Source: CAYSPU01 sp964432995
Lineage (GTDB): Bacteria; Verrucomicrobiota; Verrucomicrobiia; Limisphaerales; JAHDYP01
DNA: 13,383 nucleotides
Direction: 5' to 3'
Assembly (NCBI GenBank): GCA_964432995.1
Contig: CAYSPU010000162.1
Span: 1-13,383 of the forward strand
Translations under genes and position numbers: made by a program
Notes under the pieces: generated by a model
Database searches by the model: none
What the model was told of the DNA's origin: nothing
What the model saw: only the letters and a program-made list of their open reading frames with translations
Shown: piece by piece, positions 7,387-13,383 of the stretch
How the letters are laid out: the number at the start of each line of letters is the position of its first letter
How positions within the stretch are numbered: position 1 is the stretch's first letter

Positions 7387-10300
7387 TCACTTCGGCTCGG
7401 GTCTCCACTCGCGTTCGGCCCAGGCGTAGAGTACTGGCAATAGGACGAGAGTCAGGAAGGTGGAGCTGATGATGCCGCCGATGACGACGGTGGCGAGGGG
7501 GCGTTGGACTTCGGCGCCGGGGCCGGTGGCCAGGGCCATGGGGACGAAGCCCAGGCTGGCAACGGCCGCGGTCATGAGCACCGGACGCAATCGGGTCATG
7601 GCGCCATCGAAGACCGCTTGTCGGACGGCGAGTCCCTTTTCGCGGAGTTCGTTGAAGTAGCTGATCATCACGACACCGTTGAGGACGGCGACGCCGCTGA
7701 GGGCGATGAAACCGACGGCGGCGGTGATGGAGAAGGGCATGCCACGCGCCCACAGAGCCAGGACGCCGCCGGTCACGGCCAAGGGGATGCCGGTGTAGAT
7801 GAGGAAGGCCTGCCGGAGGCTGCCGAAGGCCATGAAGATCAGGAGGAAGATCAGGATCAGAGCGGCCGGAACCACGATGAGCAAGCGGATCCGCGCCTCC
7901 TGCAAGTTCTTGAACTGCCCGCCAAACTCGAGGGTGTAGCCTTCGGGCAAGCGGAGTTGGGCGGCGATCTTCTCCCGGGCTTCCTGCACGAAGCTCTCGA
8001 CGTCGCGGCCGCGCAGATTGACCATGAGCGCCACCCGGCGCTGGCCGTCCTCGCGGACGATGGGGTCGACACTGGCAACCGTCTTGAACTCGGCGACCTT
8101 GCCGAGGGGGATGAGGCCGGTGTCGCCGACGCGGACGGGCAGGCCCCGGATTTCGTCAAGACGATCGCGCAGTTCGCCGGGGAGGCGGACGACGATTTCG
8201 TAGCGGCGGTTGCCTTCGTAGATCAGGCCGACGGCTTGGCCGGCCAGGGCGGTGGCGATGGTCCGATTGACGTCGGCGGCGTGGAGGTTGTAGCGACGGA
8301 GAGCGTCGCGATCGACGAGGATCTCAAGCACGGGGGCGCGGCCCTGCGCTTCGAACTCGACCTCACCTGCTCCGGGAACGCTGTCGAGGACGGTCTTCGC
8401 TTGAGCGGCAAGTTGTTCAATGACGTCGTAATCGTAACCGGTGATCTTGACCGAGAGATCGGAACGGACGCCTTCGAGGAGCTCGTTGAAGCGCATTTCG
8501 ATCGGTTGGGCGAAGAGGAGGCTCTGCTCGGGGAGCGTCTTGCCGAGTTCGGCTTCGAGGAGGGCGGCAAGCTGGGCCTTGGTGATCGTGCGGCCGTCCA
8601 CTTTGCGCCACTGGCTTCGCGGTTTGTAGAAGATGTAAAGGTCGTTCTGGCTGGGCGGCATCGGGTCGGTGGCGACTTCGGAGGTGCCGAGACGGCAGAA
8701 CACGCGTTCGACCTCGGGGATTTGGAGGAGGAGTTTCTCGGTCTCGATCTCCATGGCGAGCGAGGCCTCAAGGTTCATCGAGTTCGTGCGATAGACCATC
8801 ACGGTGTGCGACCCTTCGTCGAGTTTCGGAACAAACTCGGCCCCGAGTTGCAGGTAGGCCAGGACGGAGAGGGCGGTCCAGAGGACGGTGCTGACGGCGA
8901 TGATCCACGGTTTGGCGAGCACGAGGCGCAGCGAGGGGGCGTAGAGTCGTTTGATGAGTCGGCCGAGGGTGTTATCGCCTTCGCGGATGGAGCCGGAGAG
9001 GAGATGGGAGCAGAGGACTGGCATGAGGGTGACGGCCAGCACCAGGGCCCCGCCCAGCGCCAGCATCACCGTGATTGCCATCGGGCGGAACATCTTCCCC
9101 TCGATCCCCGTGAGCGCGAGGATGGGCACATAGACGATGGTGATGATGAGCACGCCGAAGAACATCGGGTTCGCGACTTGTTTGCTGGCCGCGGCGACGG
9201 TCTGGACGCGCTCGGCCGGGGTGAGGGGGCGGCCGAGGTGCTGCTGACGTTCGCCAAGTTGGCGCACGATGTTCTCCACCATGACGACGGCGCCGTCGAT
9301 AATCAGGCCGAAGTCAACCGCGCCGAGGCTCATGAGGTTGCCCGAGACCCCCCAGCGGACCATGCCGGTCAGGGCAAAGAGGAACGACAAGGGAATCGCG
9401 GCCGAGACGATGAGTGCCGCCCGCCAGTTGCCGAGCATCACCAGGAGGACGACGATGACCAGGATCGCGCCCTCAAAGAGATTCTTCTTCACGGTGGCCA
9501 CGGTGCGATCGACCAACTCGGAGCGGTCATACTGGGTGCGGAGTTCGAGCCCCGGGGGCAGGTTGGACTGGACTTCCCGGAGGCGCTCGCTGAAGCGTTT
9601 GGCGACGATGCGGCTGTTCTGTCCGGCCAGCATCATGGCCGTGCCGAGCACGGTTTCTTCGCCGTTCTCGGTGGCGGCGCCGGTCCGAAAGCGGGAGCCG
9701 ACGACGACGTCGGCGACGTCCTTCACGAGAATGGGGCGGACGCCGGCACCGAAGCGGATGGGCAGGCCGGCGATCTCTTCGGCGGTGCTGACCCGGCCGA
9801 CGGAGCGGACGATGAGTTGGTCGGAGCCGCGGCGAATGATGCCGCCGCCGGTATTCTCGACGTTCTCGCCGACCGTTCGGGCGAGGTCGTCAAAGGTGAG
9901 GCCCGTGGCCTGCAGGTCCTTCGGGCGGGGCTGCACGACGAGTTGCTTCTCGTAACCGCCATTGGCGTTGATTTCCGCGATGCCCGGCGTCGTGCGAAGG
10001 AGGGGTTTGACGACGAACTCGTGGACTTCGCGGAGTTCACGCAGGGCGTCGGAGGGGTCGGCAGGCCGGTTGGTGGCGTCAGCGCGGTAGGCCAGAGTGT
10101 AGTAGTAGATCTCGCCAAGGCCAGTGCTGATGGGGGCGAGCCGCGGCGAGAGCCCGGGGGGAAGGCGGTCGGTAACGGCCTGCAGGCGTTCGGTCACGAG
10201 CTGGCGCGCGCGGTAGATGTCCGTGCGATCGTCGAAGATCAGCGTGACCTGGGAGAGGCCGAACTTGGTGAGGGAGCGCATCTCCTGGACGCCCTGGATA

Positions 10301-10524
10301 CCGGCCAGTTCCATTTCGAGCCGCAGGGTGACGGCCTTCTCGGTTTCCTCGGGAGCGAGGGCGGGCACCTCGGTATTGACCTGGACTTGGGGGCTGGTGA
10401 TGTCGGGGACGGCGTCGATCGGCAGGTTGAAGGCGGACCAGAGGCCGATGAACACCGACACACTGGCGACAATCAACAGGAAAGCGCGCTGGCGCAGCGA
10501 CGCTTCGATGAGGCGGTGGAGCAT
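7387..10524 (-). CDS. czcA: CzcA-type heavy-metal efflux RND pump (HME family)
   Basis: A 1045-aa inner-membrane proton/metal antiporter, full length for the family. The layout is typical: TM1 (13-33), first periplasmic part with repeated GL/GI turns (about 35-345), TM2-6 (346-505, with KMFRPMA at 477-483), TM7 (540-560), second periplasmic part, and TM8-12 (878-1032, with VQRPLATVVIGG). TM4 reads GAVDFGLIIDGAVVMVEN; Asp404, Asp410 and Glu417 match the three acidic residues essential for proton transport in CzcA (Asp402, Asp408, Glu415). This pattern fits divalent-cation pumps rather than the Cu/Ag pump CusA. The exact metal cannot be read from the sequence. The ATG at 10524 is 13 bp after the stop of the channel gene, so the two are co-transcribed; the Shine-Dalgarno is weak, suggesting translational coupling. 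No adaptor gene is adjacent. Confidence 0.95.
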   Translation of the reverse strand: MLHRLIEASLRQRAFLLIVASVSVFIGLWSAFNLPIDAVPDITSPQVQVNTEVPALAPEETEKAVTLRLEMELAGIQGVQEMRSLTKFGLSQVTLIFDDRTDIYRARQLVTERLQAVTDRLPPGLSPRLAPISTGLGEIYYYTLAYRADATNRPADPSDALRELREVHEFVVKPLLRTTPGIAEINANGGYEKQLVVQPRPKDLQATGLTFDDLARTVGENVENTGGGIIRRGSDQLIVRSVGRVSTAEEIAGLPIRFGAGVRPILVKDVADVVVGSRFRTGAATENGEETVLGTAMMLAGQNSRIVAKRFSERLREVQSNLPPGLELRTQYDRSELVDRTVATVKKNLFEGAILVIVVLLVMLGNWRAALIVSAAIPLSFLFALTGMVRWGVSGNLMSLGAVDFGLIIDGAVVMVENIVRQLGERQQHLGRPLTPAERVQTVAAASKQVANPMFFGVLIITIVYVPILALTGIEGKMFRPMAITVMLALGGALVLAVTLMPVLCSHLLSGSIREGDNTLGRLIKRLYAPSLRLVLAKPWIIAVSTVLWTALSVLAYLQLGAEFVPKLDEGSHTVMVYRTNSMNLEASLAMEIETEKLLLQIPEVERVFCRLGTSEVATDPMPPSQNDLYIFYKPRSQWRKVDGRTITKAQLAALLEAELGKTLPEQSLLFAQPIEMRFNELLEGVRSDLSVKITGYDYDVIEQLAAQAKTVLDSVPGAGEVEFEAQGRAPVLEILVDRDALRRYNLHAADVNRTIATALAGQAVGLIYEGNRRYEIVVRLPGELRDRLDEIRGLPVRVGDTGLIPLGKVAEFKTVASVDPIVREDGQRRVALMVNLRGRDVESFVQEAREKIAAQLRLPEGYTLEFGGQFKNLQEARIRLLIVVPAALILIFLLIFMAFGSLRQAFLIYTGIPLAVTGGVLALWARGMPFSITAAVGFIALSGVAVLNGVVMISYFNELREKGLAVRQAVFDGAMTRLRPVLMTAAVASLGFVPMALATGPGAEVQRPLATVVIGGIISSTFLTLVLLPVLYAWAEREWRPEPK

Positions 10525-10537
10525 GGGGAGGCCCGGG

Positions 10538-11917
10538 TCAGTGGGGGGAGACGGTTTCCAGCGGTTGGCCCGTAAGCAACTCGAGCTGCTGAGCGTGCTC
10601 GAGCGCCTCGCTTCGTGTGGCCAGCAGGCTCTCGAGCGCGTCGAGGTAACGGGTTTGCATCTCGACGTAGGTGGTGACCGGCACGGCGCCCAACCGGTAG
10701 TGCCGGTCCGCCAACTCCGCCGCTTCCCGGAACTGCTGCTGCGCATCACCCCGCCAGCGGGACATTTCGTTCACCCGCGTTTCCAGAGCCAGGGCGTGGT
10801 CTGCAATCTGACGTTCGACCTGCCGCAGGGTGGCGTGGAGTGCGGCCTCCGCCTGCTGCTCCCGCGCCTCGGCGGATTCGAGATTCCCTTGGTTCCGCGT
10901 CCAGAGCGGCAGCGGCACACTGACGCCGACCCCGACGATCCGCTGTTCGTCGTCCGCCCGTTCGGCGGCGTAGAAGGGGGCGACGGTCACGCTCGGCCAA
11001 CGTTCGTTCCGGCGCAGCCGGACCTGGAACCCTTGTTGCACCAGCTCTGCTTCGCGCATCCGCACGTCGAAGTTCCGCGTGCGGGCGACGCTCAACAGCG
11101 CATCCAGGCATGGCGTGTTGGTGGGAAACGACCAACGCACAGAGAGGGTCAGTGGCGTGTCGGCAGGTCGGCCGCGGAGCTGGTTCAGTTCAATGAGGGC
11201 GGACTTCCATTCCTGCGTCGCCTCGCTGGCGCGACGGTTCAGGGCGATGGCGTTCGCTTCAATAATCCGCATTTCGAGCAACGGGGTGACGCCAGCCGGC
11301 TCGCGCTGCACGAGCACGTCGAGCAACGCCTGAAAGCGCTCCGCCACCTCCCGGGCGGCGGCAGCCTTCTCCTGTCCAGCCCAGACCGCGCAGCCCAGAC
11401 TCCGCACGCGAGCGGCCAGCGCCGCTTCGAAGTGCTCGAGGCCGATCCGGGCGAGCTCGACATGCTGGTTCGCGATGGCCTTGCGAAGCGAGATCCGCCC
11501 CGGGAACTCGAAGGTCTGAGCGACCGAGACCGACCACGCGACGCCGTCGCCGAGCGTGGGGCCGTGTCGTTCCCAAACGCGCTTGCTGCCGATGTCACCG
11601 CTCAGTTCGGGGTTTGGCCAGGCACCGGCCTGTCGACGACCGGCCTTCGCCGCCGCGAGTTCGGCCCGGTAGAACTCGAGCTCCGGGTTGGATTGCACCA
11701 CCTCGACCACCAGGGCCTCCAGGGTGAGCGCACCGGGAGATGGGGGCGAGGCGGGAGCCGCCGCGGGGGGCTGGCTCTCCTGCGCGAGCGCCAGGATGCC
11801 GGCGAGGAGAAGTGCGGTCATCTGCGAGAACTGGGGTCCAAGACGATGGCGCACGCGGCCTTGCATCCCGACCGGTAGGAGGCGATTCGTGGAGAGGGCG
11901 CAGGTGAGTGTTTTCAT
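10538..11917 (-). CDS. czcC: CzcC/TolC-family outer-membrane efflux channel
   Basis: About 459 aa with two outer-membrane-efflux repeats. The first opens with LTLEALVVEVVQSNPELEFYRAEL and carries AWPNPELSGD (99-108) and FEFPGRISLRKA (136-147), both typical of CzcC-type channels. The second contains the strand VGVSVPLPLW before a long amphipathic helix. It should form the trimeric outer-membrane duct of the efflux complex with the CzcA-type pump encoded 13 bp downstream. The start is uncertain. I give the ATG at 11917 (MKTLTCAL); a TTG at 11926 and ATGs at 11866 and 11821 are in frame. Whichever is used, the hydrophobic export segment is MTALLLAGILALAQ, and the two later starts would give a more usual short signal peptide. 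No clear ribosome site separates them. An Ala/Pro-rich linker follows the signal segment. The family call is firm; the gene symbol is by family and context. Confidence 0.88.
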   Translation of the reverse strand: MKTLTCALSTNRLLPVGMQGRVRHRLGPQFSQMTALLLAGILALAQESQPPAAAPASPPSPGALTLEALVVEVVQSNPELEFYRAELAAAKAGRRQAGAWPNPELSGDIGSKRVWERHGPTLGDGVAWSVSVAQTFEFPGRISLRKAIANQHVELARIGLEHFEAALAARVRSLGCAVWAGQEKAAAAREVAERFQALLDVLVQREPAGVTPLLEMRIIEANAIALNRRASEATQEWKSALIELNQLRGRPADTPLTLSVRWSFPTNTPCLDALLSVARTRNFDVRMREAELVQQGFQVRLRRNERWPSVTVAPFYAAERADDEQRIVGVGVSVPLPLWTRNQGNLESAEAREQQAEAALHATLRQVERQIADHALALETRVNEMSRWRGDAQQQFREAAELADRHYRLGAVPVTTYVEMQTRYLDALESLLATRSEALEHAQQLELLTGQPLETVSPH

Positions 11918-12026
11918 GGGAGCCAATCAGCGGGGTGGCAACAAGTGAGGGTCATACCGGGCGCGCTGGAGCGACGAGCGAACACTAGCCAGGATGCCGC
12001 GCCCTGGGAAAGCCAAAAGAGCCGAG
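11918..12026. other. Spacer between NifS-like and channel genes
   Basis: 109 bases with no gene. Read on the minus strand it contains TATGAC as a possible weak -10 box about 28 bases before the ATG at 11917, but no matching -35. I see no terminator stem with a T-run, so read-through from the NifS-like gene into the efflux genes is possible. Confidence 0.5.
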
Positions 12027-13181
12027 TCACAGCTCGCGCAGTTTCCGGACCTGTGCGGCGAACAACTCGACGGCGTGGTCGATCTCCGCCTCGGTGTTTT
12101 CGAAACCGGGCGAGAGGAGGACGCTGTTCTGGACTTGCTCGGGGGAAAGGCCGATGGCGGTCAGGACCGGCGGCACACGGTTGGGCCGGTCTCCACAACT
12201 GGCCCCGCTGTGCAGCGCCAACCCGCGAAGGTCCAGGGCCAACACCAGCGCTTCGCCTTCCACAACGCCCTCGACGCTGACATGCAGGTTCCCGGGGTGG
12301 CGCGCGGCACCCAAGTCCGGACCGTTGAGTGAAATCCCTTCGATCTGACCACGGAGGCCATCCCAGAGTCGAAGCTGGAGGGCGGCCGTTCGGGCCGCCC
12401 GGTCGGGGAGTCCCTTTGCCGCCAGGCCCGCCGCGACGCCGGCACCCACGATGGCCGGCAGATTCTCCGTCCCGGCGCGGAGTCCATGCTCCTGTCGGCC
12501 TCCCCGAATCAACGGAGCCAATCGCGTCCCTCGCGCCCGATAGAGGATTCCGACGCCCTTCGGCCCGTAGAACCGGTGCGGTGAGAGCGTCAGGAGCGAG
12601 ACGAACATCGCCTGGACATCGATGGGAACCCAGCCGCCGCTGGCCGAGGCATCCACCAGCAGGGGAATCCCACGCTCGGCAGCCGACGCGCCAATCTCGG
12701 CAATCGGCTCGATCGTTCCGATGTCGTGGTTCGTGTGATGCACGGCGATCAAGATCGTCCGTTCGGTCAGCGCTTCCCGCACGGCCTCGGGGGCGACGCG
12801 CCCCCGCGAGTCCACCGGCACACGGGTGGCCTGAAAACCTTGTCGCTCGAGGAACTCGACCGAACGGAGGATCCCCGGGTGTTCGCCGACCCCCACGACC
12901 AGGTGGTTTCCGTGATCGCGGTTGGCCCAGGCGGTGCCCAGAACGGCGAGGTTGGCGGCCTCGGTCCCTCCCGATGCGAACACGATGTCCTCCGGCGAGG
13001 GTGCGTGGATCAACGCGGCCACCTGCGCGCGGGCGGTTGCCAGTGCGTCTCGGGCGCGCAAGCCCAGTTGGTGCAACGAGGAGGGGTTGCCGAAGGACTC
13101 CTCCCAGAACGGATTCATCGCCTCCCGCACCTCGGGCAGCAGCGGGGTGGTTGACTGGTGATCCAAGTAGATGCGTTGCAC
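12027..13181 (-). CDS. NifS/IscS-like (class V aminotransferase fold) protein lacking the PLP lysine
   Basis: 384 aa, the usual length of group I cysteine desulfurases. It opens with IYLDHQSTTPLLPEV, then FGNPSSLH, SGGTEA, EHPGIL (His101), the Asn151 loop, DAS (Asp177), YGPKGVG, GLRAGTEN and the loop HSGASC with the catalytic-type Cys329. Key residues differ from the family. The Schiff-base lysine of the [S/T]xHK motif is Arg203 (codon CGG, two base changes from AAG). The PLP-contacting Gln three after Asp177 is Ala180. The substrate-carboxylate Arg of RFSxG is Leu355. PLP chemistry by the normal route should therefore be lost or altered. It may be a pseudo-enzyme, a sulfur carrier via Cys329, or an enzyme with new chemistry. 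The start chosen is the GTG at 13181, giving the family-standard N-terminus; an ATG at 13226 would add 15 residues. The CzcC-type gene follows after 109 bp. Confidence 0.85.
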   Translation of the reverse strand: MQRIYLDHQSTTPLLPEVREAMNPFWEESFGNPSSLHQLGLRARDALATARAQVAALIHAPSPEDIVFASGGTEAANLAVLGTAWANRDHGNHLVVGVGEHPGILRSVEFLERQGFQATRVPVDSRGRVAPEAVREALTERTILIAVHHTNHDIGTIEPIAEIGASAAERGIPLLVDASASGGWVPIDVQAMFVSLLTLSPHRFYGPKGVGILYRARGTRLAPLIRGGRQEHGLRAGTENLPAIVGAGVAAGLAAKGLPDRAARTAALQLRLWDGLRGQIEGISLNGPDLGAARHPGNLHVSVEGVVEGEALVLALDLRGLALHSGASCGDRPNRVPPVLTAIGLSPEQVQNSVLLSPGFENTEAEIDHAVELFAAQVRKLREL

Positions 13182-13187
13182 GGCACC

Positions 13188-13193
13188 AGTATA
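13188..13193 (-). promoter_or_regulatory. -10 box of the NifS-like gene, probable leaderless start
   Basis: TATACT on the minus strand, six bases before the GTG at 13181. If the GTG is base +1, the hexamer spans -12 to -7, the textbook position. No good -35 is visible (CTCCCC at the 17-base spacing). No Shine-Dalgarno precedes the GTG, as expected for a leaderless message. Confidence 0.5.
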
Positions 13194-13232
13194 CCCCGGA
13201 AACAGCTTCGGGGGAGGGTAGCTCATGGCCGA

Positions 13233-13277
13233 TTCCGGACCGCAGGGGCCTCTCGACCCGCAGCAGGGCGCACACAT
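13233..13277 (-). repeat. Dispersed intergenic repeat, copy 2
   Basis: Reads ATGTGTGCG ... GCGGTCCGGAA on the minus strand and matches copy 1 at 6306-6348 (36 of 45 columns). It lies just upstream of the NifS-like gene and points toward it, as copy 1 points toward the VPDGG gene. Its in-frame ATG at 13277 is open into the NifS-like gene, but the match to non-coding DNA elsewhere argues against a start there. The remaining bases to 13383 show nothing I can name. Confidence 0.6.
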
Positions 13278-13383
13278 CCGTCCGACAGGGTCAGTCCTTC
13301 AGATTGTCCACTCGGGCTTCGGTGAAGGTGGTTCATGCCCGCAGAAGACGCGGAACGGCGCCGATCGTTTCCCTGTGGTCGGC

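Noticed and set aside
9260..9330. Calling the pump CusA (Cu/Ag specific)
   Set aside because: TM4 carries the Asp-x5-Asp-x6-Glu pattern of divalent-cation pumps (DFGLIIDGAVVMVE), not the AIGAMVDAAIVMIEN form of CusA.
7504..10575. A 1023-aa plus-strand open frame
   Set aside because: It is antisense to the CzcA-type gene, has a low-complexity acidic/His composition and has no recognisable domain.
10525..10749. A longer version of the CzcA-type protein starting at 10749
   Set aside because: The extra 75 residues are Ser/Arg-rich and overlap the channel gene. The family N-terminus MLHRLIEASL begins at 10524.
10217..11878. A 553-aa plus-strand open frame
   Set aside because: It is opposite the channel gene and the start of the pump gene, with no homology signal. 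The minus-strand products are clearly real.
11914..13275. A 453-aa minus-strand frame overlapping the NifS-like gene
   Set aside because: It is a shifted reading of the same DNA, Arg/Gly/Pro-rich and without domains. The NifS signatures are in the other frame.
13227..13383. C-terminus of another minus-strand gene overlapping the ATG at 13226 by ATGA
   Set aside because: The short frame ending there has no protein-like composition and includes the dispersed repeat, so the ATGA overlap is probably coincidence.

Overview
The window looks like a fragment of a GC-rich Verrucomicrobiota genome, probably the Pedosphaera/Limisphaerales side. The evidence is a small exported protein with a VPDGG-type C-terminal sorting tail, a very large secreted lamin-tail/CotH protein of the kind typical of that phylum, and GC-rich third codon positions. 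Two runs of ten N (663-672 and 2734-2743) show that it is a scaffolded draft assembly.

Layout. (1) Positions 1-5991, minus strand: one reading frame of at least 1997 codons, open at the left edge. It encodes a secreted multidomain protein with an Ig-like domain, four lamin-tail domains and a CotH-kinase-like domain. The frame runs unbroken through both N runs, and the long open frames opposite it are antisense shadows. (2) About 5992-6717: a 700-bp intergenic region between divergent genes, rich in inverted repeats. It holds one copy of a repeat that recurs at 13233-13277 and a possible sigma-54 promoter. (3) 6718-7317, plus strand: a 199-aa DUF4114-like protein with a VPDGG sorting tail, followed by a strong stem-loop terminator placed between convergent genes. 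(4) 7387-11917, minus strand: a CzcA-type heavy-metal RND pump (1045 aa) and a CzcC/TolC-type outer-membrane channel, 13 bp apart and clearly one transcription unit. No periplasmic adaptor (CzcB) gene lies beside them. (5) 12027-13181, minus strand: a NifS/IscS-fold protein 109 bp upstream of the channel gene. (6) 13182-13383: the upstream region of the NifS-like gene, with a good -10 box and the second repeat copy.

How the parts may work together. The pump and channel should export divalent metal ions using an adaptor encoded elsewhere. The NifS-like protein is the most unusual element. It keeps the fold signatures and the mobile-loop cysteine of a cysteine desulfurase, but the PLP-binding lysine is arginine, the PLP-contacting glutamine is alanine, and the substrate-carboxylate arginine is leucine. 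It is therefore probably not an ordinary cysteine desulfurase. Its GTG start sits exactly where a -10 box predicts transcription to begin, which suggests a leaderless mRNA. The two exported proteins (CotH/lamin-tail and VPDGG) look like cell-surface components and have no evident functional link to the metal-efflux genes.

I saw no tRNA, rRNA, CRISPR array, insertion sequence or phage gene.
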